A stretch of DNA of 64,000 nucleotides, taken from BOG-931 sp963761525. GTDB taxonomy: Bacteria; Pseudomonadota; Alphaproteobacteria; Rhizobiales; Xanthobacteraceae. Every line of letters begins with the position of its first letter. Positions within the stretch are counted from its first letter, which is position 1. The notes under the pieces were generated by a model, which did not search any database, had not been told where the DNA came from, and saw nothing but the letters and a program-made list of their open reading frames with translations. Where the stretch lies: assembly GCA_963761525.1 (NCBI GenBank), contig CAVXHG010000006.1:1-64000 (forward strand), read 5' to 3'. Both the position numbers and the translations under genes were made by a program. Below, one piece after another: positions 26,372-35,128 of this stretch.

Positions 26372-26428
26372 GCCTTTTAGCTACTTATTTTACGTGGCTA
26401 GCAAGCCGGCCGGCTCAAATGACCACGG
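26372..26428 (-). ncRNA. SAM-II riboswitch aptamer upstream of metZ
   Basis: Read on the minus strand: stem CGTGG (26427-26423) with CCACG (26397-26393), the conserved ATTTG region, GGCTTGC, and the hallmark 3' segment AAGTAGCTAAAAGG. This is the metA/SAM-II class of alphaproteobacteria, found before metX/metZ/metA. Two departures from the consensus I remember are CATTTG instead of GATTTG, and an additional base in TTGCTAGCC where TTGCAGCC is usual. The second fits the one-base insertions seen elsewhere. It should sense S-adenosylmethionine. Confidence 0.85.
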
Positions 26429-26499
26429 GATAACGGGGCTTATACGCCGCACGCATCTTTGCGTCAAACCACACGTAAGGTTAGATCGCCGCTGAAAAC

Positions 26500-27628
26500 A
26501 TGCCGCTCACCTTTGCACCATCCGACAGTGGGATTTTGCCCGACCGCATGATCGCGGAACTCGCGGCGGACGGCGGCATTCGGGCGCACTATCCATTCGC
26601 TCCCGGCCAGATCCAGCCGGCCAGTCTCGACCTGCGGCTTGGCTCGGTCGCCTATCGCGTGCGCGCAAGCTTTCTGCCCGGTCCGGGCATCACCGTCGCC
26701 CAGCGCATTAACGAGCTGAAGCTGCACGAGTTCGCGCTGTCGTCCGGCGCCGTGCTGGAAACAGGCTGCGTCTATATCGTGCCGCTGATCGAACGCCTCG
26801 GCCTGCCCGCGGACATCGCGGGGTCGACCAACCCCAAAAGTTCGACCGGCCGGCTCGATGTTTTCACCCGTGTCATCGCCGACGAAACGCGCGGCTTCGA
26901 TCGCGTCCAGGCCGGCTACAGCGGACCGCTTTATGCCGAAATCAGTCCGAAGACATTTCCCGTCCTGGTACGCGAGGGCACGCGGCTCTCGCAGTTGAGG
27001 CTACGTCGCGGCGAGGCTGCGTTGAGTGCCGAAGCGCTCCGCGCCTTGCATGCAAGCGAGCGCCTGGTCGATCGCACTGAAGCGGTGATGGGCGACGGCA
27101 TCGCCGTCAGCATCGACCTGTCAGGCTCGGGCAGAAACGGCAATGGTGTGGGCATCGTTGGCTATCGCGCCAAACGCCACACTGCTGTGGTCGAAGTCGA
27201 TCAGCGCGATGCCTATGAAGTTGCGGACTTCTGGGAACCGATCGCGGCGCGTGCCGACAAGAGTTCTGATCCTCGATCCCGACGAGTTCTACATCCTTGC
27301 TTCGAACGAGGCGGTACAAGTGCCGCCCGATTATGCGGCGGAGATGGTGCCGTTCGATCCGCTGGTCGGCGAATTCCGTGTGCATTATGCCGGCTTCTTC
27401 GATCCGGGCTTCGGTTATGCGGGGTCCGGGGGAACCGGATCGCGCGCGGTGCTTGAAGTGCGTTCGCGCGAAGTGCCGTTCATTCTCGAGCACGGCCAGA
27501 TTGTCGGACGGCTGGTCTATGAAAAGATGATGGCTCGTCCCGATCAACTCTACGGCAGCGGCATCGGCTCGAATTATCAGGCGCAAGGTCTCAAGCTGTC
27601 GAAGCACTTTCGGACGCAACGACAGTAG
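26500..27628 (+). CDS. dcd: dCTP deaminase, two-domain alphaproteobacterial form (one-base frame disruption)
   Basis: N-terminal domain: SGILPDRMIAELAADGGI, QPASLDLRLGSVAYRV and AGSTNPKSSTGRLDVFTR, the trimeric dUTPase/dCTP-deaminase fold with the substrate-binding Ser/Arg loop. After WEPIAARADK the frame fails near 27263; one base removed, it reads VLILDPDEFYILASNEAV, and a second dUTPase-like domain follows (HYAGFFDPGFGYAGSGG, VPFILEHGQIVGRLVYEKM). The restored length is 375 residues, normal for this duplicated form. It converts dCTP to dUTP for thymidylate supply. Its end overlaps the convergent membrane-protein gene by 38 bases. Confidence 0.92.
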
Positions 27629-28961
27629 CCCGCTTCAGGGCAAAGATGACAGCGCGCCAGACGGCAAGCCCGATGCCAAAAGCCGCAATCCATACGATGC
27701 GCGAGCCATAACGATCATGAGGGTCGGAAATCACGCCGCAGAATGCGGCATTGCCGAACAGGGCCAGCATGATGCTCGCGGCAAGCCAGCCAAGATCGGC
27801 AAATTCCGCGTTCCAGAAACCAATCGCCATCACGAAAGGCAGTAGCGCCATCGCCACCCGCGCCACCGGCACGTGGATGTCGTTGACCATCTTGAACGTC
27901 AGTTCACCGCGCTGCTGCCGCGCCGCGTGCATCGCTGGAGCAACCGACGGCGTGTACCGCTCGATGATGCCATAGGTGTGGAATATCGTCGTAACGACAC
28001 CCTCGCCGGTCGCAACGGCCACAAGTTGCTGCGCGGTCGAGCGTAACGCAGTTTCGATCTGCATCGTCGGATAATCGAACAGACTATCCAGCACGATGAA
28101 GCGCATTTCATCCTCAAGTCCGGCAAATCGGCCGAGCTTGTCGAACACGCTTGCGCCCCAGAGGAATACATCGGCATTCCGCGGCAGCTGATCGCGATAA
28201 GGGCAAAGCTTGAGCCGCGGATCGGGGCAATGATCGCTGAGATAACGCGCGACAATTCCGTCCTGGAGCATCCGTCCGAACGCAATGCCATAACCGCCCG
28301 GCGTCCAGGCCAACGTCTTGCTCAAGGCGTAGTTCGCGCCGAGCAGCATCACAACGCCGAGCCCTAACGTCGCCACTGCGGACCCGAGCCGCCGGCGCGG
28401 CACGAGCACTGGGCGGAAACTCGATACCGCGACCGCCACAGCCGTCAGCCCGATCAGTACCGCCAATGTTGCGCTGTGAGTCGAGCCGGCAAAGGCGATG
28501 AACAGCACCACGGCGAAGCGTTCGATCATGCCGATGCGATCGCCGTGCCAGACCAAAGCATGAAAGGCGAGCACCGCAAGCCCGGCAAAAATATCGGTCA
28601 GGAGTTCGCTCGCAAGCCACGGCATAGCTGTCAGAAGCGACAGCACCGCAACGATGACCGGCAACGCAATGACACGGCCATCGAACCGGTGGACGCGCAA
28701 CAGCAAATCGACGATCCAGACAGCAGCGAGGGCTTGCAGGACAACGTTCGGCCAAAAATCGAGTGGCCAGCCCGCGAACAGAAATAGTCCGTAGGTGGTC
28801 GAACGAGCCGGAACAAGATAGCCCTCGAACCAACGCGCCAGATAACCGCCGGTGTCGTATTCCAAAATCGGAAAGCAATTCCAGATAGCCGGCAACAGCA
28901 AAATGGATGTCGCCACGGTGTATGACGCGATCCCCGCAGCAACGTTGATCTTACCATTCAT
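27591..28961 (-). CDS. Polytopic membrane protein of unknown function
   Basis: 456 residues from ATG 28961 (a TTG at 29039 would add 26). About ten hydrophobic helices, beginning ASYTVATSILLLPAIWNCF. A large loop follows the first helix with YDTGGYLARWFEGYLVPARS, and another contains DHCPDPRLKLCPYRDQLPRN, a two-Cys loop. The layout of an acidic motif after the first helix resembles GT-C-fold glycosyltransferases, but I see no decisive motif. Convergent with dcd, divergent from the PAN-domain gene. Confidence 0.7.
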   Translation of the reverse strand: MNGKINVAAGIASYTVATSILLLPAIWNCFPILEYDTGGYLARWFEGYLVPARSTTYGLFLFAGWPLDFWPNVVLQALAAVWIVDLLLRVHRFDGRVIALPVIVAVLSLLTAMPWLASELLTDIFAGLAVLAFHALVWHGDRIGMIERFAVVLFIAFAGSTHSATLAVLIGLTAVAVAVSSFRPVLVPRRRLGSAVATLGLGVVMLLGANYALSKTLAWTPGGYGIAFGRMLQDGIVARYLSDHCPDPRLKLCPYRDQLPRNADVFLWGASVFDKLGRFAGLEDEMRFIVLDSLFDYPTMQIETALRSTAQQLVAVATGEGVVTTIFHTYGIIERYTPSVAPAMHAARQQRGELTFKMVNDIHVPVARVAMALLPFVMAIGFWNAEFADLGWLAASIMLALFGNAAFCGVISDPHDRYGSRIVWIAAFGIGLAVWRAVIFALKRATVVASESASTA

Positions 28962-29140
28962 CTGCTTGACGATAACCGAGTCCGCGTTCGGCTCTATATC
29001 TCCGGCGTGAGACAATTCGGCGCGGACCAGAAAGAACAACTCACCGCATTGAAACTGATCAAGATTTTTGTGGCATTTGGGCCCGGAAGGGCGTTTCTTG
29101 TGCGCGGCGACAAACAGGGCGGAACCGCGAAGGAACGCGT

Positions 29141-29713
29141 ATGCGGCGGATCATCGTCGTCGGTTTGGCGGTCCTGCTATCGGCCGCAGGCGCGCTCTGC
29201 GTCGCACCGCTTATCGCACCAGCCATTACACCAGCCCTGGCGCAATCGGGTTACGACCGGCCGGGCGGAGACTTCTCCAGCGCGACCGTGCCAAACGGCG
29301 ATCCTTCGGTCTGTGCATCGCGTTGCGAGCGTGACAATCGCTGCCGGGCCTGGAGCTTTTCCTATCCCTCGGCGTCAGGCACTCCGGCGATGTGCTGGCT
29401 CAAGAAGGACGTTGTGCCGCCGGTCGAATCGAGCTGCTGCGTCTCGGGCGTACGAGGCGCCGGCGTCATGGAGCCCGGTATCGGCGCGACCGAATATTCC
29501 ATCGACCGCACCGGCGGCGACTATCGCTCGTTTGAAACGCCGCCGGATCCCAAGGGCAAGGCATGCGCCGACGCATGTCAGGCGGAGAACCGTTGCCGGG
29601 CCTGGACCTATCGGCGGCCAGGCTACAGCGTGACGACGGCGCACTGCTATCTCAAAGATGCAATCAAGCCACCGCGACGGCGACCCTGCTGCATTTCCGG
29701 CGTCGTACGCTGA
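29141..29713 (+). CDS. Secreted protein with two tandem PAN/Apple-like domains
   Basis: 190 residues. Signal peptide (IIVVGLAVLLSAAGALCVAP to about ALAQ), then two repeats of the same pattern. Repeat 1: YDRPGGDFSS, then CASRCERDNRCRAWSFSYP and CWLKK, ending SSCCVSGVRG. Repeat 2: IDRTGGDYRS, then CADACQAENRCRAWTYRRP and CYLKD, ending RPCCISGVVR. Each has six cysteines including the CRAW core. PAN-type domains bind protein or carbohydrate; periplasmic or surface location is likely. Target unknown. Confidence 0.85.
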   Translation: MRRIIVVGLAVLLSAAGALCVAPLIAPAITPALAQSGYDRPGGDFSSATVPNGDPSVCASRCERDNRCRAWSFSYPSASGTPAMCWLKKDVVPPVESSCCVSGVRGAGVMEPGIGATEYSIDRTGGDYRSFETPPDPKGKACADACQAENRCRAWTYRRPGYSVTTAHCYLKDAIKPPRRRPCCISGVVR

Positions 29714-29731
29714 CCAAAGGCTGCGTAGCGT

Positions 29732-30508
29732 TCACTTCACGCTTGCAAAGAACCGCGCGGGACGTAGGCCCGACGGCCACTTCCAAAATGGCTGGCTCTT
29801 GAGTCCCAAATCCCACGATCCGACCAAACCGGCGACGCGTCCGACCAGATCCGAGACCGGCAACAGACCAACACCGCCTTCGTCGAGCGGAACACGGCTA
29901 TCGGCGGAATTGTCGCGATTGTCGCCCATCACAAAAAGCTTGCCGGGCGGCACGGTGATTTCATTCATGTTGTCAAACATGCCGAAGACGTCGCGCTTGA
30001 AGATTGTATGCTCGCGATCCCCCGGTAGCGTCTCGATAAAACGGGAAACCGGTTGCCGCGAACCATCCTCGGATTCGGCTTGCCCGGTACCGTCCGGCCT
30101 GATCCCGACCGGCGCACCGTTGATCCAAAGCCGCCCTTCATGCATCGCGATGCGATCACCCGGTAATCCGACAACACGCTTCACCCAAATCTCCGAGCGA
30201 TTGCCAGGCCAACGGAATACAACGATATCGCCACGCACCGGCATGCCGCCGAGGATACGTGGAGTTTCGGGAAGGGTGAAAAATAACGGCAACGATGCCG
30301 AGCTGTAACCGTAGGCATATTTAGTCGCCAGCAATTCGTCGCCAATCTGGAGCGTCGGCTCCATGGAGCCCGATGGAACGTAATACGGCTCGGCTATCGC
30401 AGTTTTGGCCGCGACGACGATGAGTACGACGACCACAATATCAAAGACGTTTTTGGCCCAGCGTTTCAAACGCGGTACGCTCTTGTAGTCGACATCTGAA
30501 GAAGCCAT
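29732..30508 (-). CDS. lepB: Signal peptidase I
   Basis: 258 residues from ATG 30508. One N-terminal membrane helix (DIVVVVLIVVAAK), then the catalytic Ser in PSGSMEPTL (Ser48), the Lys in WVKRVVGLPGD and the conserved box MGDNRDNSADSR. It cleaves Sec signal peptides at the periplasmic face. All box B-E motifs are present. It lies 13 bases after tldD on the same strand, and may be cotranscribed with it. The frame is open upstream but that sequence is tldD. Confidence 0.93.
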   Translation of the reverse strand: MASSDVDYKSVPRLKRWAKNVFDIVVVVLIVVAAKTAIAEPYYVPSGSMEPTLQIGDELLATKYAYGYSSASLPLFFTLPETPRILGGMPVRGDIVVFRWPGNRSEIWVKRVVGLPGDRIAMHEGRLWINGAPVGIRPDGTGQAESEDGSRQPVSRFIETLPGDREHTIFKRDVFGMFDNMNEITVPPGKLFVMGDNRDNSADSRVPLDEGGVGLLPVSDLVGRVAGLVGSWDLGLKSQPFWKWPSGLRPARFFASVK

Positions 30509-30521
30509 CGAACGACCGCTA

Positions 30522-31970
30522 TCAACCGGTGCCGCCAACCGTGATCTGATCGATACGAAGCGTCGGCTGCCCAACGCCGACCGGAACACCCTGGCCGTTC
30601 TTGCCGCACGTACCGATGCCGTTATCGAGCGCCAGATCGTTACCGACCATGGAAACGCGATGCAGGTCCGTCGGTCCATTGCCGATCAGCATGGCGCCCT
30701 TGATCGGCGCTCCGACTTTACCATTCTCGATCTTGTAAGCTTCCGTGCACTCGAAGACATACTTACCCGACGTGATGTCGACCTGTCCGCCGCCGAAATA
30801 CACCGCATAGATGCCGTTCTTTACCGATGCGAGGATCTCGCCCGGCTCATGGTTGCCAGCGAGCATGTAAGTATTGGTCATGCGCGGCATCGGCACGTGG
30901 GCAAAGCTCTCACGCCGCCCGTTACCGGTCGGCTTCATGTTCATCAGCCGCGCGTTCTGCCGGTCCTGCATGTAACCAACCAACTTGCCGTCCTCGATCA
31001 GCACGGTGCGATTGGTCGGCGTACCTTCGTCATCGATCGAGAGCGAACCGCGGCGCTGCGCCATGGTGCCGTCATCGACCACCGTGACACCCTTGGCCGC
31101 GACCTGCTGGCCCATCAAACCGGCAAACGCCGAAGTCTTCTTGCGATTGAAGTCGCCTTCGAGCCCGTGACCGACCGCTTCATGCAGCATGACGCCGGGC
31201 CAGCCCGGACCGAGCACAACATCCATTTCACCGGCTGGTGCCGGTACCGCTTCGAGATTGACCAGCGCCTGCCGTACCGCGTCGTCGGCAACCGCCTGCC
31301 AGGCGTCGGTGGCGATAAAACGCTCATAGCCTTCGCGGCCGCCGTAACCTGCGCTGCCGGTCTCCTGGCGATCGCCGTCGCCGACCACGACTGAAACGTT
31401 GACGCGCACCAGCGGACGCACATCGCGATAGGTTTCGCCGTCGCCGCGCAGGATCTCGACCGCCTGCCAGGTCGCCGCCAGCGTTGCGGAAACCTGCCGC
31501 ACTCTCGGATCCTTGGCGCGGGCATAAGCGTCGATGGTTTCAAGAAGCCGCGCCTTGGCCTCGAAAGCAGGCGCGGCGAGCGGGCTGTCTTCACCGTAAA
31601 GCTTGACATTGGTGCGCGCCGGCGGCGCGGCGTATTCGCCGGAATAGCCGCCTTTGACGGCGCGAACCGCATCGGCGGCACGCTCGATCGCGGCCTCGGA
31701 AACATCCGAGGCATGGGCGTAACCGACTGCTTCGTCCTTCACGGCGCGCAGCCCGAAGCCCTGCGAAGTATCATAGGTCGCTTGCTTGAGCCGGCCATTA
31801 TCGAAAACCAGGGCCTCCGACTGGCGATATTCGAGGAACAATTCACCGTCATCGGCGCCGTCAAGGCCGCGCGAGATAATCTTGGCAAGGCGCGGACGGT
31901 CGAGACCAGCCCGATCGACAAGTGACGTAGGCGCTGCAGTCTTGGTGTTGGCAGTGGGGGTGGCGGTCAT
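30522..31970 (-). CDS. tldD: TldD metalloprotease subunit
   Basis: 482 residues from ATG 31970. The metal-binding motif HEAVGHGLEGD (HExxxH form) of TldD, preceded by DVVLGPGWPGVML, is intact. The N-terminal domain (LFLEYRQSEALVFDNGRLKQ) and C-terminal GGGQVDITSGKYVFECTEAY are characteristic. TldD with TldE/PmbA trims peptides such as microcin B17 and CcdA and opens aminoacyl-linked products; tldE is not in the window. Cytoplasmic. Conserved neighbours in related genera are ialB and ctaC, here separated by two TctC genes. Confidence 0.94.
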   Translation of the reverse strand: MTATPTANTKTAAPTSLVDRAGLDRPRLAKIISRGLDGADDGELFLEYRQSEALVFDNGRLKQATYDTSQGFGLRAVKDEAVGYAHASDVSEAAIERAADAVRAVKGGYSGEYAAPPARTNVKLYGEDSPLAAPAFEAKARLLETIDAYARAKDPRVRQVSATLAATWQAVEILRGDGETYRDVRPLVRVNVSVVVGDGDRQETGSAGYGGREGYERFIATDAWQAVADDAVRQALVNLEAVPAPAGEMDVVLGPGWPGVMLHEAVGHGLEGDFNRKKTSAFAGLMGQQVAAKGVTVVDDGTMAQRRGSLSIDDEGTPTNRTVLIEDGKLVGYMQDRQNARLMNMKPTGNGRRESFAHVPMPRMTNTYMLAGNHEPGEILASVKNGIYAVYFGGGQVDITSGKYVFECTEAYKIENGKVGAPIKGAMLIGNGPTDLHRVSMVGNDLALDNGIGTCGKNGQGVPVGVGQPTLRIDQITVGGTG

Positions 31971-32050
31971 GGCGATATCCTGGAACTCTGGAAAGCTCCC
32001 CATAGATAGTCGCTTCGCGGGCGCCGCGCGAGGGGCGGCAAACCTGCCGG

Positions 32051-33025
32051 CTAATCGTGCTTGGGGATGCCGGCCTTCTCGATCACGGCGCCCCATTTGG
32101 CCACGTCGGACTTCATCCGCGTGGTCATCTCGTCCGGCGTGCTCCAGCGCATTTCCATACCCATTTGCGCCGATTTGCTCTGCACATCGGAGCTCGGAAT
32201 GACATCTTTCATCGCGGCGTTGAGCGTTGCGACCACCGCTTTCGGCGTAGCAGCAGGAACCGAAATGCCGTTCCAGCTCGATACCTCATAACCCTTGATG
32301 CCGCCTTCGATCACGGTCGGAACATCGGGTAAATAAGCAGTGCGTTTCGTGCCGGTCGATGCCAGCGCCACGATCTTCTTGTCGGCAAGCAAGCCGCTGA
32401 CGGCGGCATAGAACTCAAACGCGACATCGACGTCGCCGCGCAAAACCGCACCGGCCATATCGGGCGAGGCGCGGAACGGGACGATCGCCGCGTTGATGTT
32501 ATTCGTACTCAGAAACAAATCCGCCGCCAGATTCTGTGTGCTGCCTGGGTTTATCGTGCCGACATTGATCTTGCCCGGATTAGCCTTCGCTGCTGCGACA
32601 AAATCCTGCACCGATTTCAACGGCGAGCCCGCTCGCGTCACGATCAGGAGATCGAAGAACGCAGCAGTGGAAACCGAGCCGAAATCGGTAAGCACATTGT
32701 AGGGAAGCTTGTTGAACAGAGCCTCCGCGATTGCGGTATTGTTGCCGGTCATCAGCAGCGTGTAGCCATCAGGTGCCGCGGTCGCGACGGCTTGTGCCGC
32801 CGCCACGCCACCACCGCCGGGGCGATTTTCGATGACGAAAGGCTGCTTCAGTTGCGTCGACAGTTTGTCGCCGAGAATGCGCATGCCGACATCGGCGACA
32901 CCGCCAGCGGCGTACGGCACGATCAGCGACACCGGATGGGCCGGATAGTCACTCTGCGCCTGCACGACGCCCGGCAAACCAGATGCAAGCACGCATGCCA
33001 AGACGACTGTACGAAATGAGTTCAC
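32051..33025 (-). CDS. Tripartite tricarboxylate transporter-type substrate-binding protein (TctC/Bug), copy 1
   Basis: 324 residues from GTG 33025, which follows GGGGGAGA. Signal peptide VVLACVLASGLPGVVQA, then SDYPAHPVSLIVPYAAGGVADV, the family's substrate-binding first loop (PxxAGGxxD), NRPGGGGVAAAQAVATAAPD and ending WGAVIEKAGIPKHD. Such periplasmic proteins bind small carboxylates. No TctA/TctB membrane genes are here, so it is an orphan receptor. It is very similar along its full length to the next gene, a clear tandem duplication. Confidence 0.9.
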   Translation of the reverse strand: MNSFRTVVLACVLASGLPGVVQAQSDYPAHPVSLIVPYAAGGVADVGMRILGDKLSTQLKQPFVIENRPGGGGVAAAQAVATAAPDGYTLLMTGNNTAIAEALFNKLPYNVLTDFGSVSTAAFFDLLIVTRAGSPLKSVQDFVAAAKANPGKINVGTINPGSTQNLAADLFLSTNNINAAIVPFRASPDMAGAVLRGDVDVAFEFYAAVSGLLADKKIVALASTGTKRTAYLPDVPTVIEGGIKGYEVSSWNGISVPAATPKAVVATLNAAMKDVIPSSDVQSKSAQMGMEMRWSTPDEMTTRMKSDVAKWGAVIEKAGIPKHD

Positions 33026-33119
33026 CTGCGCATCTCCCCCGCTTTTGTTGCGCGTGAACGTAAGCATCGGGAGCAAAGCGTCAATCAGCCCCAATGCCGC
33101 GCCGCAAGGGCGCGCGATC

Positions 33120-34097
33120 TCAATCGTGCTTGGGGATGCCAGCTTTCTCGATCACCGCACCCCATTTGGCGATGTCGGACTTCATTCGCGCATCCATATC
33201 CTCGGGCGTGCTCCAGCGAAATTCCATGCCCATTTGTGCCGCCTGGCTCTGCAGGTCCGGGCTCGGAACGGCCTCTTTCATCGCAGCGTTGAGCGTCGCG
33301 ATCACCGCTTTTGGCGTGGCGGCAGGAGCCGAAATACCGTTCCAGCTCGAAACCTCATAGTTCTTGATGCCGCCTTCGATCACGGTCGGAACATCGGGCA
33401 AATACGCGGTGCGCTTCGTACCGGTCGATGCCAGCGCCACAATCTTCTTATCGGCGAGCAAGCCGCCGATGGCAGCGTAGATCTCAAACGCAACATCGAC
33501 GTCGCCACGCATTACCGCTCCGGCCATGTCCGGCGACGTGCGGAACGGCACAATGGCGGCATTGATATTGGCGGTGCTGAGGAACAGCTCCGCCGCCAGA
33601 TGCTGCGTGCTGCCAGGATTGACTGTGCCGATATTGACCTTGCCCGGATTTGCCTTGGCGGCGGCAACCAGGTCGCCGACCGACTTCAACGGCGAGCCGG
33701 CCCGCGTCACGATCAGAAGATCATAGAAAGCTACGGTCGACACCGAGGCAAAATCCGTCAGCGCATTAAAGGGAAGCTTGTTGAAAAGAGCTTCGGAAAT
33801 TGCCGTGTTGTTGCCCGTCTGCAGCAACGTGTAGCCGTCGGGCGCGGCGCTCGCAACGGTTTGTGCCGCCACCACGCCGCCGCCGCCGGGGCGGTTTTCG
33901 ATGACAAATTGCTGCTTCAGGCGATCTGACAATTTGCCGCCGACGAGGCGCATGCTGACATCCGCGACGCCGCCCGCGGCGTAGGGGATGATGAGAGAGA
34001 CGGGGCGGGTCGGATAATCGCTTTGCGCCCACGCCACGGCCGGAAGCACAGCACCAAGCACAGCCATGACGACAATGGACTTACAAAATGCGCGCAC
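33120..34097 (-). CDS. Tripartite tricarboxylate transporter-type substrate-binding protein (TctC/Bug), copy 2
   Basis: 325 residues, GTG start. Signal peptide SIVVMAVLGAVLPAVAWA, then SDYPTRPVSLIIPYAAGGVA and the same ordered motifs as copy 1, including an identical C-terminal KWGAVIEKAGIPKHD. Differences cluster in the middle (for example FDLLIVTRAGSPLKSVQD versus YDLLIVTRAGSPLKSVGD). The two may bind related ligands. The pair sits between tldD and ialB, genes usually adjacent in related genera, which suggests a local insertion. Confidence 0.9.
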   Translation of the reverse strand: MRAFCKSIVVMAVLGAVLPAVAWAQSDYPTRPVSLIIPYAAGGVADVSMRLVGGKLSDRLKQQFVIENRPGGGGVVAAQTVASAAPDGYTLLQTGNNTAISEALFNKLPFNALTDFASVSTVAFYDLLIVTRAGSPLKSVGDLVAAAKANPGKVNIGTVNPGSTQHLAAELFLSTANINAAIVPFRTSPDMAGAVMRGDVDVAFEIYAAIGGLLADKKIVALASTGTKRTAYLPDVPTVIEGGIKNYEVSSWNGISAPAATPKAVIATLNAAMKEAVPSPDLQSQAAQMGMEFRWSTPEDMDARMKSDIAKWGAVIEKAGIPKHD

Positions 34098-34171
34098 CCG
34101 TTATCCCCCCGATTATTGGGCGGACAGAGTAAGCATCCGAACCATAGCGTCAATTATCCGCGATGCCCCAG

Positions 34172-34714
34172 CTACGGCAGCTTGTCGTAACCCTCGCCAA
34201 AGCCCTTCAGGCTCATGGGAAAGCCAATGCCCTCCTCGGGCGTCTGGAAAATGATGAAGGTCGAGGTCTGGCCGTTGCGCAACTGGTTGATCAGGTTGTC
34301 GTCCATGACCACCTCGGCGACGCAACCGTTGGGCAGACAGCGAACGAACCCGGCGCGGCCGACGTCCTGATTGTCGATTTTCAGCCCGAGCCCGGACGGG
34401 ATCAGCACACCGAGCGGCGCCACCACCCGCATCAGCCGGCTCTTCTGGTCGCTGGTTTTAAGAACAATGACGGTCAGCCCGACATTGGGCCGGTCTTCCG
34501 CGGTTACGCTCTGCATCAGCGCGCACTGCTCGCTTTGCGCGCCCGGTGGCGTTTCACAGCGGATCTGCCAGTCGCCATGGACCGAGCGTACCGCGCCTTG
34601 AGCACGGGCGTGCCCGGAAAACAGGGTCACGGCGGCAAGCAGGATGGCGAGGCAGACGAGCGAGGGGGCAAAAGGCCGCGTCCAGCGCGCGACAACGAGT
34701 ATCGCCATCATCAT
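34172..34714 (-). CDS. Invasion-associated locus B (IalB) family exported protein
   Basis: 180 residues; the start is one of three consecutive ATGs, after AGGGGAAAT. Signal peptide to about GHARA, then HGDWQIRCETPPGAQSEQC, the IalB-type beginning with a paired Cys, a second Cys pair in RCLPNGC and a C-terminal GIGFPMSLKGFGEGYDKL. In Bartonella the family is linked to erythrocyte invasion, but homologues are general envelope proteins in free-living relatives. Position next to the cytochrome oxidase genes is common. Confidence 0.85.
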   Translation of the reverse strand: MMMAILVVARWTRPFAPSLVCLAILLAAVTLFSGHARAQGAVRSVHGDWQIRCETPPGAQSEQCALMQSVTAEDRPNVGLTVIVLKTSDQKSRLMRVVAPLGVLIPSGLGLKIDNQDVGRAGFVRCLPNGCVAEVVMDDNLINQLRNGQTSTFIIFQTPEEGIGFPMSLKGFGEGYDKLP

Positions 34715-35128
34715 ATTTCCCCTGACGAGCCGCCCCCGACAGGCGTTTCATCGCGAATTCAGCATACTCGGACGCCGCGCGAGCCTGCGTACATTGAGAA
34801 TACACCGTGTCAAGCTGATCCAAACCAAGCCATTGTGGCTGCGCCAAGGTGGAAAATTCGGGCTCGACGCGCCTTGGACGCGCCTTGGCGTCACACCCCT
34901 GCATTAGGCTTATCCCAGCCTGTCAAATCGCGCTTATCAGTGCATTGCAGCAGGCCCGGATTTATGGTTTGAGGAGTTGGGATTCCCCCATCCCGCCGAT
35001 GCCCGCCAACAGGCCCTTTCCGAGCGAGGCGCGCAGGCGGCGTCATACTGCTGCGGTCGGTAATGGACATAGTCTGTGCTGCCCGTATTGGTCGTGACCA
35101 AGATCAGAAACAGGGAGCTTGAGACCCG
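34715..35128. other. Divergent promoter region before the cytochrome oxidase operon
   Basis: 414 bases between ialB and ctaC. It contains an 11-base direct tandem repeat ACGCGCCTTGG (34867-34877 and 34878-34888). No credible frame, tRNA or structured RNA seen. The ctaC promoter must lie here; the ctaC start is preceded by AGGGAG. Confidence 0.5.

Noticed and set aside
29658..30308. A 216-codon plus-strand frame
   Set aside because: Antisense to lepB, which has all catalytic motifs.
34867..34888. The 11-base tandem repeat before ctaC as a regulator-binding array
   Set aside because: Only two copies and no match to a known operator; it may be simple duplication.
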